Counted from the stretch's first letter, positions 13,133 to 26,021 are shown. The stretch: DNA of 64,000 bases from Sesamum alatum (GCA_034509735.1 JACGWO010000003.1:38238873-38302872), one strand, 5' to 3'. Notes: generated from the sequence alone by a model not told the origin. Numbers and translations are program-made.

Positions 13133-13887
13133 TTCTTGGTGTATTTGGAATTGGAGGAAGTCTGATTTGATGAACAAATAAGACACAGAGAAGAAGTGAT
13201 TGCAGACTTTCTACAGTTGCAACTGAGTTTTGTAGGGCTTTAAAATTTTGGGGGACAATGTAGAATAGATTGTAGAGTAGCACTAAAAGACTAATATACC
13301 CTTTTCTTGAATAGTTTTTTTAGTTAGAGCAGAAAGATAAATCAATCTATTCGATCGAAATCGATTGATAAAATTTTGTTTGAATTCATTTTATTTAACT
13401 TAACAAATTAAATTTAAAAACAAATTATTCGATAAATTTTCAAGTTCGGCTTGAACTCGATTCGATTAGTATAAAAATTATAAAATATACTTCAAAATAT
13501 CGACTTATTCAAGCTCAATTCGTGTTTGATCCAACTAAAGTTCGTTTGAGCTCGATTAAACAATAGTCAAATCAAGTTCAAACTCAATTTCTGAAGCTTA
13601 ATAATAATTCAAACAAGTTTGAACAATGATGTGTTTGATTCGACTAGAATCATTTAGAACCCTGTTTTCTAGTGCCAAAATTGCAAATTGTCTTTATATT
13701 CTTGCCAAGAAAATCAAATAATATGAATTTCTATTGTTGTCTTGGCATTTCTAAAAAATTTATTATTTAGCAAAATTCCTATTTTTTTAAATTTTATTTC
13801 AATTAGTCTTTTTCTCCATTTTAAGAAATAAAAACCACCGGTTCACTTTGGATAGTCACAAATAACATTTTCGTTTTTAAAAAAAAA
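13133..13887. other. eIF3k upstream region
   Basis: Holds the likely 5' UTR and promoter of eIF3k (13133 to about 13280), then AT-rich sequence with no recognisable gene. Confidence 0.4.
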
Positions 13888-14744
13888 GGCAAATTACGAC
13901 GAGCTTTCCAAAAATTTTGTGTAGTTACAAATACTTCTCATTATTTGAAAATTGTCAACAACCAACCTAATTAGTTAGTCTCCGCTAGGTTTTCATCTAT
14001 TTTTATTAGGGTAAATTACATCTACCTCCCTTGAGGTTTGGTATAATTACAATACCCCTCGTTGTTTGAAAAATTACAAATACCTCCCCTGAGGTTTGTA
14101 ACCGTATAACAAATAACCTATTTCCATTCATTTTATGGGTGAACTGACCAAAATGCCCTTATGTATTTTATTTAATTTTTAAATTTTTTTTGAATTTTTT
14201 TTACTACAATGTGCAGGGAGAGGTTCTTAAAATTTTTTACACAGAGGAGTTAATAATGCAATTTGCCCCGACTGATTTTTCTGCAATTTAACTAAAAAAT
14301 CAAGGGCAAAATAGTCAATTTCAGGCCTTTGGTTGAAAATTACCAACCTCAAGGGGGTATTTGTAATTTTTCAAACAACGAGAAAGTATTTGTAATTATG
14401 CCAAACCTCAAGGGAGATAGATGTAATTTACCCTTTTTATTATGAATTGACCAAAATGACATGATGAAGTATGAACTATAAGTTTACTTATTTTTAAATT
14501 TTTCTGAAAGTTTTTTTATGGACTAAGCAATTTTTCAAAATTTCTCGTCCACCTTGTCCGATACTGTTAATAAATTTTTTTTATTTAAAAAAAAGAGTAC
14601 AATAAGAGCAAAATTAACAATTTCAGAATTCCATCCAATAATTACATAATTTCATCAAATATCAGAGAGTATTTGTAATTTTTCAAACGACAAGAGGTAT
14701 TTGTAATTATATTAAATCTTAAAGGAGGTTGTTGTAGTTTACCC
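13888..14744. mobile_element. older MULE-MITE relative, split by a younger copy
   Basis: The left end GGCAAATTACGACGAGC and the right end TTGTAGTTTACCC are diverged versions of the termini of the element at 14009-14433. The internal text TTCATCTATTTTTA / TATGAATTGACCAAAATGAC matches the family's interior when the younger insert is removed. The outer target duplication is not clear. Confidence 0.6.
14009..14433. mobile_element. MULE-type MITE, family A, 425 bp, 9-bp TSD
   Basis: Terminal inverted repeats longer than 80 bp start GGGTAAATTACATCTACC and end in the complement. The flanks are the identical 9-mer TTTTTATTA at 14000-14008 and 14434-14442, the length typical of Mutator-like transposons. 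Internal landmark: GAACTGACCAAAATGCCC. It has no coding capacity, so it is a non-autonomous derivative. Relatives occur at 27766, 45034 and 45889. Confidence 0.85.
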
Positions 14745-14878
14745 TTTTAAAATAAAAAGTTAGAATTGCATTTATTAAGCTAGAATTCACATTTAAATAA
14801 AGTTACTTGACACGTACAGTTCTTGAATGAATTGGTTTACTTGATGAAATTATATTAGACTAAAAGAGATTCAACAAT

Positions 14879-15010
14879 TTTAGTTCTTTGTTTTATGGAA
14901 TATTTAAAATGAACCTTAAATTGGAAAAGCTTGACTCATTTAGTCATCTATTTTATGAAAATTTTAAAATGATCCCAAAATTGAGAAAACTCGACACATT
15001 TAGTTCTATG
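14879..15010. repeat. 60-bp tandem repeat (two full units plus part)
   Basis: Units begin TTTAGTTCTTTGTTTTATGG (14879), TTTAGTCATCTATTTTATGA (14939) and TTTAGTTCTATG (14999). Each full unit ends in a form of AAAACTCGACACA. The same unit recurs at 30.6-30.87 kb. Confidence 0.75.
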
Positions 15011-15270
15011 TCCAAATTTCCGTAAAAAAATAAAAGACGCAAGGACACATACAATGTGCATGTCCATTAGTTGTGTGAGCAACTAAGCTAACGTGCATGC
15101 GCATTGCACGTTTTCTTGCCATCTATCTTTTCGACGGAAACTCTTAATGAAGAAAGTAACTAGATAGGAGGGTGAATGCATGCAACGGATAGGTAGAACG
15201 AACAGAACAACAATAGTAGGCATCAAAACAAAGCTATCATATGTTTGACACTCTATATTCACAAGTGTGC

Positions 15271-18200
15271 TTACAAATGCAGAAGGTTGGATATCAAGTT
15301 CCAACCCATCCATGTCTTCTTGTCACTAAGAGGCACAAAGTTGAGCTCAAACATCTCCCTTGAGACCGGCTGTGTCGACTCGCAGAAGCCGACGAGCTTA
15401 GCCACCACTTCTGCACTTTCCTTCACATGTTCCATGTTCAGAGGATCTGTCCACAGTTTGTTCACAAGTTGCAGTCTCCTCCTTTGTTTCCCCTCAGGTG
15501 GGATGTCCCATTTCAGGTACAGAAGCTCTCTCTCGTCCGTCGTTAGTTTTGAGCTCACTCTCTTTGCTAGATACTCCCTCTCCTGTTTAAGGGCCTTGAT
15601 GCTGAATTCAGAAGCAAAATATTATGTATGTGATCAAACGGAGAGGTTCAAAGTCAATGGAAATATTGATCTGTAGAGAGTCACATTTGAATGTACCTTG
15701 ACGAGACTGAGCCAGGAGGGTCGTCGCCTAAGAGGGCAGGGCTGGCATTGCCGACCTCATCCAGATGCTGCTCCAACCATTTCAACCTTCTGAGTTCCAC
15801 TTCCATGTATATCTGATCTGAAGGATCTCCTCTAAATAACAAGTAAAACTGAGTGCGGTGCACGATTGAGACATGGCAGACGTGCCACAACATTATGATC
15901 TCCTTCCGTTGATCCTCAAACACCACGCTCCATGGCATGTGTGGTTGATCGGTTATCTCAGTCTCATCACTACTTGAAGCCTCATTGGCTTCCTCCAGCT
16001 CCAACACCTAAGACAATCAGACCGTTCAGCTATGCAGGAAAGCAAATTGTAAAGATTTGACAAGCAGGTACAGCAAATGCACAAATTATGTAGAAATCGC
16101 TCATCCATGAATCAATGTGGCTATGACTGATTATTGACCATCGCCCCGTAAAACTTAAATTTCAAGTACGTAGGATTTTGCTTTCTTTTGTTATGAAAAC
16201 TTAAAATACATCACGTTGAAATTTATCTATCAGAATATGAGAGGGAAAAGCTTAACAAATCTTACCTGGCAAACAAGAAGTTGTTTTTGGTATTGTAGCT
16301 TCGCAACCCGTTCTTTCAGCTCTGTAACGTAAGCTTTAATGCTCTGAATGTTATCCTCAGCGGCCTTCTTAAACATCTTCTGCATTTTCCTCATATTTAT
16401 AGAGCTCGACTGCTTTTGTGCAGGGCTATTCTCCCTTGTTGGGATACTACAACTTTCTACACCATTATTTGTCCTCTTTTGCCAGGCAATTGCTTCAAGA
16501 CCAGAAATAACGTTATTCCTCTCTGGGGCTCTGTTTTCGATTTCGTGTTCTACTAATTTGTGAGAAGAAGACGACGTAGAGCAAGGAGATCTTATCAAAT
16601 TTGGCATGTTGGCTGTATTGCTCAAGCTGAATGGGAGGCCCTTTTTCTTTCTCGAGGAAGTCTTTAGCTCAGGAGTGTCGCCACCGGTTGGAAGATGCAT
16701 AACTAATTTTTCTATGGATCTCTGAACATTCTCAAGCTTCTCTTCTAAAACCATGATGTTGCCTTCCTGGGAGTTCAAACGAGCAATCTCTTCTCTCAAG
16801 GTAGCTTTACCTTTTATCTGAACTTGTTCTGAGCTGCAACTTGTTGCATGCATGACTTTGATTTCTGATAGCATCTTCGCAATTGTCTCAGCAGTATCCT
16901 GACTTCCAAGTCTCTGAGAAGCAACCTCCTTATGAAGTAGCTCTAACGCACGATTTGCTTCTTCACCAAGTTGTCTTTGCCTCATCTCCAGCTTTCTTAT
17001 TTCACTGACCAACATTCCTGAAGAAGCAGCTGCTGCTTTTCTCCCCATCTTTCTCGTCTTGACTTTCGAATCACATTTGCGAGTAAGCGACTCATTCTCA
17101 GTTGTGAAAGAGAGACGTTTAACGGCTTGACACGAAGGTCCATGATGATCTGAAGCCTGAAATGACCAAACATCACACAGAGAAGTATGTGCACCATGAG
17201 AGAGAGAGAGAGGTAAAGAGAGAGTCAGGGACAGACATTCATTCAGATGCAGGAGAGAGAGAGAGAGAGAGACAGAGAGAGAGAGCACAGCACTACTTTT
17301 AAGCATACCTTTTGTTCCTTGTGAGAGCTTCTTTCTAACTCAAGCTGAGATTGTGCAAGGTCTCTTTGGCGCTTCAGCTCGTTAATCTCTCTCTCCATCT
17401 GCATGTAAAAAGAGTGGTCACGACCCATACATTTCGAAATTTCTCAAATTGTTCCTTAAAGTTTCTTAAAGTATGAAGCTTATAATACCTGCTGGATTTT
17501 CAATTCCTTCTCCTTCAGCAAAGACCTTAAACATGAAGAGTCAGATGGCTCGGGACTTCGGAGCTCTGCCTCAAGTCTGGCAACTTCCTCTTGCAATTGC
17601 TTTACTAATTGCTTCTTTTCAACAACCTAAAATTTTCAAAAATGGCTCATAGCTTGGACAATACTCGTATCCCAGAAGATGCAGGACAATAATGAACAAT
17701 TGAACTTATATTTGAAATACTTGCAGCAGATGGAAATAAAAAGCTTACACTTGACCATGTCCAAAGGACCCAATCAGACAAGAGAAATACGAATAAATGA
17801 GATTAACAACCAGAAGACACTGATTTTAAATATTGTTGAATATGAGAATCAGTCCTGCAGTTGTAGCTACCCTTTAATACTGCTCTACGCTATACAGCCA
17901 AAATTTCATTCGTAGGATGAGGAATATTAGTATGATTAGTAATATAGTCGATGCCTCAGAATGATTTATGATAAGGATCCGAAGGAAAAGAGATGTTAAC
18001 CACAGTATTCAGCTAAGTTAAAATTGTTTTACAGTTGGCAACAAAATGCACTTCGTATGAGTTGGACAGTTTTTGTCAATACCATATTCACCCGGGCACT
18101 ATTTGTAACTTCCTTGGCACTTGTTGCAAATAGAAGCGTGTTTCTTGATTGCTCGACGTGGCTCAAAGCAGGACTCATAGTGCAAATAATTGCTGTTCGT

Positions 18201-20127
18201 GCATTCCCACCAAGTGACGTCTGCAATATCCTCGTGAGTTTTGAATTCCTGTAAGGAATATGACCACTTCTCTTTCCGTCACTGCAAACAAAACAAACAG
18301 AAAAGAGTCATGTCTGTTTGTCCTTCAGTTCCTGCTGCAGTTGCATTCTGTCGACATACTCTTATCAAAAGGTGGAACTGATGCAGGACAAACATTTCAC
18401 AAACAGTCTAGTGAATAATGTACATGCATGCAAGAATAACGCTATAAGTACTTCGACTGAAACTAAAATGTAATGTGATTATGATGCATTTTCTTTTAAT
18501 CTCAAATCACACGTTATAGTTATGCTGCTTAGAGCTGTAAACATGCACACACCTTAGCTTTCTGATTACGGTTGTCAATGTTAGTAGGCTTCTGTTGATA
18601 TGGCTCCCCTCCTTCAACCTTGCACCACCTGTATTTGCTTGAGTGGCACGCTCACTCCCGGCAAGATCCACAAGATTCTGTAATAGTACTGCTATTTAAT
18701 ATTAATTGATCCAACAATGCTCACCAGAAATTAAACAATCTGGAGTAAGGGTAAAAAATGTACGCACCAAACTCGATAAAAAGGATTTCACGCACTCCGA
18801 GTCTTCTCGGAGACTACTCTCAATGGTCTGAAAAACAAAAGGGTTAAAAGAGAGGATAGAATCATGGCACTGGCATTTGACATAATCTACCCAAACATCA
18901 TACAACACTATAATACAAGTTTCTTCGTCGAGCAATTTAAACTTACCAGCCTAATTATCTGATGTGATCTTGAGCTTTTATCATTAAGAGCAGTCTCACC
19001 CACTTGCCTTTGTGCTGCAAGCACATGAATTTGGAAAGCAGCATATTATTACTCTCGTAGACAGTGGAACGATAAATAGTGGAATAAATGTATACAAGAA
19101 GAAGCCGATAAAGGTTAGAGAAACAAACAAATGCATTAACGGAATTTGGCTCCTGCATTACCTTCACAAATGCTTATTAGGTGCCTCAAATGTTGATCAT
19201 CTTTGACAACCTCTTCAGTTAACTTATCCACAATAGTTCCTCTCTGCACGCATATGAAGCATTTAAGATGCGAATCTGGCGAGAAGATTCTATATCAAAA
19301 TATTAGTGCCATTACCTCAGGATCATCCAACAGGCGAAGCGGGCCAGACTCCCTGTTCAGGAGATCTACAACAGTTTCATTGTAGATCTCTAAAGCAGAG
19401 AACTTGAGCAAAAATTCCCTCTCTGGAGTCTGTCAGAAAACACAACTATATTTTCAGAGAATTGACAACCAAATTGTTATTACATCGACAAATGGTCTCA
19501 CATTGATCCTGAGATCAATATATCTTACGAATTTGATGTGATCATAAATGTCCTTAACAGCATTTTCAGCCACGCCCCTCATGGTGAATGTCTTCCCGCT
19601 ACTAGTCTGGCCGTATGCGAAGATTGTTGCTGCACATGAAATATTAAAAAGGGCAAACAGATGTGTAGATTATAGACTTGTTTAACAACTGCTTTCGTTG
19701 TCAAAATATACCACTATCATTTACCATTAATTCCACTAAGAGCAGATAAAGCAACATCTCTGGCGCCTTCTTCATAAACTTTTCGTGTGGAGCAAGTTGG
19801 ATCAAAAACCTTATCTGAATTTTCAAGTATCACGAGTGAGTAATTTTATGCTCGGGAAGAAATTTACGATAAGAGCACTAGTATAAACATACCAAATGTA
19901 TAAAGTCCTCCATGCCTCTCATGATATAGATTCTTTGAAACAATGATATTTCCATCAGTGACATCCCACGCAACGAGATCATAAGCAGCTAGTTCTTTTG
20001 AACTCAGTGGCCTTATCCGAACGGTCACTAAAATATTCTCCTCTCGTACTTTTGGACCGCCAGGAGTACACGCCGGTGTCGTCCTCTTGATCTTTGACGA
20101 CGGTGTCATTGGTGTCCCTATCGTCAT
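15271..20127 (-). CDS. kinesin-7 of the NACK type (phragmoplast/cytokinesis kinesin)
   Basis: NACK1/HINKEL and NACK2/TETRASPORE activate a MAP-kinase cascade (NPK1) that expands the phragmoplast during plant cytokinesis. Exons on the minus strand are 20127-19893, 19814-19725, 19629-19529, 19429-19316, 19243-19162, 19014-18947, 18827-18768, 18677-18553, 18281-18083, 17626-17489, 17398-17309, 17156-16266, 16007-15697 and 15601-15271. They total 2835 nt, or 944 aa, typical for the family. The N-terminus [18 protein letters not shown] with TPGG is NACK-like. Motor landmarks are VTVRIRPL, P-loop GQTSSGKT (115-122), switch I DKSSRSH (219-225), switch II DLAGSE (254-259) and [14 protein letters not shown]. 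Coiled-coil segments follow (residues about 359-435 and 460-640), then a C-terminal DUF3490-type domain from about residue 732, with [14 protein letters not shown]. An in-frame ATG five codons upstream (20142) is possible. NACK1 versus NACK2 orthology is not resolved. Confidence 0.95.
17198..17285. repeat. GA microsatellites in kinesin intron
   Basis: Two GA/AG runs (17198-17212 and 17252-17285, the second interrupted by one C) lie in the 152-bp intron between exons 17398-17309 and 17156-16266. On the transcript they read as a CU-rich stretch before the acceptor. Confidence 0.9.
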
Positions 20128-20867
20128 CTTGAGCAGACACAATCGATCTTCATTGAATCAAAATGAACAATCAGATGATTATTAAAACTAAGTTATTATC
20201 ACAAAAATGACAAGACCCAGATGATTTCACAGAACCAAAAATTTATAACAATCAACAGGAAACAGTTAAAAACCACTTTCAAGTACTAAATAACAGCAAA
20301 CAGAGAACACTGAATTTCCAATGTTTGGTTCCCCTAAAAGAAAAGACAAATAAACAAGAAAAAATCAAACCGAGAGAAGGTGTATAAAAAATGCAACCCT
20401 TTTTCCAGAAACACCGAATTCTTTACCCGACAACGGCAAAATAGATCCAAATTCAGGAAATATAACACCTAATACTTCAACACTCAAACAATCTCAGATT
20501 AACAGCTACTCAGAGAGAGAGAGAACAAGAGCAAGAAACAGCAGAAACGTAAAAACAATGCATCAATCCAAGAAAAAAAAAAAAGATGAAGAAATTATCC
20601 TCTTACATTCAGAAGAAACCCTCAAAATTCTTGAAAATCAGCGGCAACATTGACCAGAGGAAGAAACCAAGATTTCAAGACTGCGATCAAGAAAATAGCA
20701 AGTGGTTAATCTTTCCTTTTCACTTGTATGCAAATTCCTTCCAGTGAGAAATTTCTACAAAAATGGATAGGCAACAAGAGAGCTCCTGAGAATAACCAAA
20801 GGGGTTTCTATAATCTCTATTTCTTTCTTTTTTTTTTTTTCAAAAATTCCAGGAATTGATAAAATTG
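20128..20867 (-). promoter_or_regulatory. kinesin 5' leader and proximal promoter region
   Basis: About 700 bp upstream of the ATG with pyrimidine-rich and AG-rich stretches in transcript sense. A leader intron is plausible but I cannot fix its borders. No other gene is seen. Confidence 0.35.
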
Positions 20868-20878
20868 ACAACGGCTAG
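20866..20878. promoter_or_regulatory. possible mitosis-specific activator (MSA) element
   Basis: TGACAACGGCTAG contains the AACGG core followed by CTA, matching most of the MSA consensus YCYAACGGYYA. MYB3R factors bind it in G2/M genes, including NACK-type kinesins. A second AACGG core sits at 20433-20437. Distance to the ATG is about 740 bp; the transcription start is unknown. Confidence 0.35.
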
Positions 20879-21204
20879 TATGCTAGTGAATTTACTATTT
20901 TAGCGTTTCCTTGTGACCGCGCGTACCTGAAAACGACGATTTTTAAAAAATACGGGTCGGGCTCTGGTTTTGGGCCCATTTAGTTGTCTTGGGCTCTCAT
21001 AGAGTTAATGGGCCCAATTGGTTTGTTTCCACAGCCCAATCCAACATTTGGATTCAGCCATCTATAATTATTGCCTCCAATTTTAATCTGAATTTCGTTC
21101 CACTATTTTGGAATTAATATATTGTTAAAATGTTTCAAAATTGTAATATTTAAAGAAAATTAAAAATATTCGTAAATGATTTCACAACAATAATCAAAAA
21201 AATA
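20879..21204. other. upstream intergenic, unclassified
   Basis: Contains GGGCTCTGGTTTTGGGCCCA-like GGGCC motifs around 20960-21010. No gene is seen. Confidence 0.3.
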
Positions 21205-21725
21205 CAGTTAAATTACAAACTACTACACTTAGACTTCCTTTAAAAATATAAAATTATATTTTTTTATTAAATATTTTGAAATTACACAGGTTACACCCTA
21301 TTTTTGAAAATTCTCCATTTACACCTGGACCTCTTCCATTAGAGTTTGAAGGGGAAATGTTTTACATCAGCAAAAATATTGCATAAAATTTTAATTTTTT
21401 TTCCCTAATTTAACCATTCTTGTGTATATTTTTGTACTTATAAGAGGATGAATGTAATGTACATAGAGATAGTGAGGTTAACATTATTACATTTTTTCCC
21501 TTATAAGTACAAAATTATTACATGTGGATGTTCAATGAGGGATAAAATTGAAAATTTTTTGTAATCTTTTTTTTGGTAACGTCAACATTCTATCAAAATC
21601 CCAATGAAAGAGGTTCAGGTGTAAACAGTGAATTTTTAGAGGGGTGTAAGTGTAATTTTAAAAAAAAAATTGGGATAAAGTGTATTTCACATTTTCAGAG
21701 GGGATCTAAGCATAATTAATCCTAA
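21205..21725. mobile_element. TIR element, unclassified (about 520 bp)
   Basis: The left arm (AAATTACACAGGTTACACCC ... TTTACACCTGGACCTCTTCC) is mirrored by the right arm (complement of AAATTACACTTACACCCCTC ... TTTACACCTGAACCTCTTTC). The arms exceed 100 bp. There is no coding capacity and I find no clean target duplication. Confidence 0.6.
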
Positions 21726-21739
21726 GTTAAAAAAAATGG

Positions 21740-22060
21740 ATAATACCCGTCTGTAAAGGGTCTGGTATAATTTACACGTAAACTCCATGTGATTTAAAAA
21801 AATTACACATTAGTACCCCTGACGTTTATTTTCGTTTAACTAATAAAGATTTTCGTTAGTCAAAATTCATTAAATCTGTTGATTTAACAAAAAAATATGA
21901 TAAAAAATCCATATTTACTCCGATCGACTTACTACTAACTTATTACAAGTCAAAACAATCTTTTATAACAAAATTTATCTTTTATAAGGTGCAAAATGTA
22001 CCTCCTCACATACATCAATACGCGTGAAGATGTATAACTATAAAAATATTTTGAAAAGCT
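21740..22060. mobile_element. fragment of MITE family B
   Basis: GGTATAATTTACACGTAAAC, GTACCCCTGACGTTTATTTT and CAAAATTCATTAAATCTGTT follow the same order as in the fuller copies at 49428 and 56518. The right end is missing. Confidence 0.5.
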
Positions 22061-24184
22061 TATAAACTTATCCAAACACCCTCTAAATTGAGATTGTGTG
22101 TGTAAGAAAATGCCAAAATTCTTTTACTGCTTTAATCATCCACAACAAATCCGTATCTGATTCACTTTTCTTTGTTTTTTCACACTTTTAATCCTAAAAT
22201 GGAGAAATTTGGGAACACGTGATGAGTTTCTAAAATTTTCACATATAAGGGTATTTTGGAATTAAATCCTAAAAGCAAGGTACTTTGAAAGTTTCCAAAA
22301 AGGTTACATGAGTCAACAACAATCACTTCTGCAAAAAGGTTACATGATCAACACAATCACTTCTGCATTCCATCTGATTATCATGTGTAGGATATAGTAT
22401 GTATCCGGAAGGTTGGAATAATTTATTTCGTTGTATACCCTTTTTTTTATTGATTTAATATAAAAGGGGACGAGGACCGAAAAAGATTCCCACCACTTTC
22501 GGGTGACTTTCTTTTAAAAAAAATTTTTTTAAAAAAAGTTGGAATAATTCTTGAACTACTAGAATACTCTTAAAAACAGAGTAAATTATTAAAGTGGAAA
22601 ACAAAAATTGCACGTTTTCTGTGTTACGTTTGAATTGACAGATTTGGATTTACAGATTTCAAATTTCATGTACTAACAAATCTATCAAACTTGTTTGGAT
22701 CAATTCATGTTGCAAAGGATTTAGAAGGGGGTGGAAAATTACAGCTTATTTCCACAAATTTAGGTCCAGTCTATTTGTTAATCCACGTTGCTAACGTGAT
22801 TCTCAAAAATAATCCATAACTCGTTGAAAATATCCATTGTTCAATTCTCTCCTACCAAACTAGAAAATTGGTGACAAAAACCATGTGTAAGTCACGTGAC
22901 CGTTATCTTTTTAAAATAGAGGAAAATAACCAAAGTCATTCCGTTTTTGGTTTTTGGTACTCACACACTAATTTCCTCGGGTATCAAATTTTGAGCCAAA
23001 GCCAGTGGTTGTTCCTTAAGGGACAATGGCCACATTATGTGCACGTGATTTTTACCCCGTCAATTTCCCTAATAAAAGTTTGATTAGAAGAAATCGAATA
23101 GTGAGAATTTTTTTAAAAAATTTTCGGATTATTTTGGAAAATTTCCATTGGAATCTAAAATATACATAATGTAAGTTATAAAATGAAAATACAATTTTTT
23201 TTCTATAAAGCAATGTAAGTGGTGTGAAAGAAACTAACGTTGTTCGTCTACATGCAACTAACCAAAATGTTGAACTTGGAACACTTGAAGCGTAAGGTAA
23301 GTGGACAACAAAAATTGATTTGTAATCGGATTTACTTTGATTAATAATAATTCAATAGTTTTCATTTAAAAAAACATTGTCCACTGTTTTAATTTCTTTA
23401 TAATCATTGATATTAGTACTTAATAATATTATGATTTAGAAGACAGTTCAATCAGCAGTTGATTTTCGTGATTGTAATAAGTTAATGTTTGACCTTTTTC
23501 CTTAAAATAATGAGAGTGGGTTTGCTTTAGGGACAAAGCTGGTTAGAATCCCTGCTCCTTGCGTACAAATGATAATTGCTATAGACAATAAAGACTAGAT
23601 TTTTTGAATGGTTGTTCGTGGATCTTATTTAAAATTAAATAAATAAAAATATTTAATATTAATTTTTTAACACTAACTTTTTTGTTTAACGTATAACATG
23701 CCGAGGTGAAATTTTTCTCTAATAAATCAATGACAATATGATTCGAACTCATAATTTTTATTTAATTTGGATTTGATACTATATTGATGACCAAGTATCA
23801 TTTAAAAACTTAAATTTATGAAAATGAGAATTATATAATATTAATATTTCAACAATTACTAAATTAGCTTGTAATTATTTGTAGTTCACGAAAGAATAGT
23901 TAATTTGAATTTTTATTGAACCAAGTATTGATGAATAGATAAATAATCAATTGGTAACATACCCATATATAGAATAGGGTTAAATCGTCAATAAAATTTT
24001 TAATTTATAACATTTAAATAAAAAAAAAGGTTAATGATTTTAATCGCTAAATAATTAATCACTAGTTGATTGATTAAGACGGGTAATGAACTACACTAAG
24101 GAATTCAAAAACCAAACAACACATGTTCAATCAAATGTGAAATAACCCGAATCGTGTTTGCCATGTGATGTTTTTGTTTTTTTG
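22061..24184. other. AT-rich intergenic sequence, nothing recognised
   Basis: No coding pattern, RNA gene or clear repeat. A short AT-rich hairpin (AAAAAAAATTTTTTTAAAA) sits near 22516. Short open frames here lack any family signature. Confidence 0.4.
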
Positions 24185-24447
24185 ACGTGGCACGCTGTTC
24201 CTGTGTGCATATAAAATAATATTATATGCTTAAAATGATTGTAAATATAGGATTAAGCTTAGATATATATATTATATATAAAACCAACACATTACATTTA
24301 AAAAACAAGAAAGAAAGAAAAGAAAAGGAAAGGGAAAAGGAAAGAAAAGAAACTAACTTTAGGGGTATTATTGTCACAAACCAAAAAATCGATGTCGGTA
24401 TCATATAATCGCCAATTATGAGTAAGAAAATGTCTTTTCTTTATATA
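24185..24447. repeat. interspersed repeat family D, copy 1
   Basis: Begins GACGTGGCACGCTGTTCCTG and ends TTTCTTTATATATTAG. It shares CATTACATTTAAAAAACAAG and ACTAACTTTAGGGGTATTAT with the copies at 41967 and 42245. No TIR seen; class unknown. Confidence 0.55.
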
Positions 24448-24489
24448 TTAGTTATAGATACATCGATTCATCAATACATCAATATGATT

Positions 24490-24640
24490 GTAAAGAAATT
24501 ATACATAATTTACATAAAGTGAGACAAATAACTCATACATTCAATAGGACTCGTACCCATAATTTCAAACTTGTTCATAAAATCTCAACTTTAATCATAA
24601 CTATTAGACTAAAACATCATTGATCGCACATATGCATATC
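24490..24640 (-). repeat. SINE-like repeat, family 2, copy 1
   Basis: On the minus strand a tRNA-like box-B stretch (GGGTACGAGTCCTATTG) is followed by GTCTCACTTTATGTAAATTA. The same order occurs at 43330-43470. No poly-A tail or target duplication was identified. Confidence 0.35.
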
Positions 24641-25416
24641 TTAGAGATCAGATATTAAGTGCTTCGCAGCTGTCGTGTGATTGAACTCTTAGCCAATAGT
24701 TTCAACTTTCACAAAAAAGTTGTTTGAGCAAATGTTGAGTGTTGCTTGCTATCAATCTTGATGCATCATGACATTGGAGAAATTAACCATAGCTACCTAC
24801 ATTCACTAATTATTAGAATTTTCAAAGGTATTTTTTTTTTCCTTTCATGGCTAAAAAATTAGGGTCAGAGTAGACCCTTTGTGGCTGTCATAATTAAAGA
24901 AATCTAACCATTATAAAATATTCTTTTTATTAAAATTTATTGAGACATTATTCAATTCGATCACTCTGGTGACACACTAGTGGGCCAAACTCAAATTTTA
25001 CTGGATCAAGCATTATGGGCTGGATACTGCCATTCTATAATACCACCCACATAAAATTACGAGCTCTATGTTTAATAAAATCTCAATCTCGTGGCATCTA
25101 AGTGAAAAATTGAAATACTTAATCACCGGACCTAATATGTACATATTAGTGGGCGTAAACATAGGTTTATCACTTACACATCAATGAATATATATATATA
25201 TATATATATATTAATTTCTTCAGTTCAAATATTTGGGACATGAATTTTGAGATCCCTTTCCTGAATATATTCGCCAATAGTTAATTTTCCCTAATATTAT
25301 CATTTAATTTTATTAAATTGATGAGATATTATTATTTTCTTATACTTAATTAATTATTGGTTATTATGATGATTATTTAGCTTAATGAAAGAATAGGCAA
25401 CTTCTTTTATTTCTTT
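24641..25416. other. intergenic, nothing recognised
   Basis: AT-rich, with a (TA)n microsatellite at 25188-25211. No gene. Confidence 0.4.
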
Positions 25417-25625
25417 AATATGGAAAAAAACATAGATGAAAATGTGGAGGGGATTTTAGTACTATTATGTAACACATAATACAAGAGATATTTTCAATTG
25501 CTTTCACTATTCTTTTTTTTTTTTTTTCATGAGCACCATAAAAATTCCATGATCACTTTCCTTATCTAGGATGCTTAATGATATATTTGAATCTATAATT
25601 TTGTTGGGGGAAAAAAAGTATTATC
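25417..25625. repeat. dispersed duplicate, copy 1
   Basis: Shares an ordered series of short matches with 27315-27490: ACATAGATGAAAATGTG, AGTACTATTATGTAACACA, CTTTCACT and GGATGCTTAATGATAT. The copies lie 1.9 kb apart in the same orientation. Confidence 0.55.
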
Positions 25626-25703
25626 TAAAGTGGAATTTTTAACCTGGATTGAATTAATAAAAAAAAAAAAAACACAATTGATGTATAGTCTGAAAGAATA
25701 ATA

Positions 25704-26021
25704 CACTACAAAAAAATAATTTTTCCCAACATTATGAATGACCACGATTTAAAAATCGGGGTAAATCAATAAAATTAACTACAATCAAACAAAATTTTGT
25801 GAAAACTTATTTTTTTTTACCATAATTAATTAATATTTGCCATGATTTTTAGTTATTGTCAAAACATTCGTCATGGTTTGAGTTGTAGCTGATGTTTTGG
25901 TCTCTTTGCAAAAACAACGACTGATGATTTTTGGGAAGTTGTGATTAATTTGTATTCGCCCCAATTTTTTTCTTTTGACAATAGTAATTAACTGTAGCAA
26001 AAAAATATATATTTTCTAGTG
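25704..26021. mobile_element. CACTA-type MITE, 318 bp
   Basis: Begins CACTACAAAAAAATAATTTT and ends ATTTTCTAGTG, CACTA-like inverted ends. The interior has the same ATGGTTTGA and GTGATTAAT-like theme as the copies at 36038 and 58414. The 3-bp flanks (ATA and TTG) do not match. Confidence 0.6.

Noticed and set aside
15245..15676. 143-codon plus-strand open frame over the kinesin 3' end
   Set aside because: It is antisense to the DUF3490-type exon, which is strongly supported.
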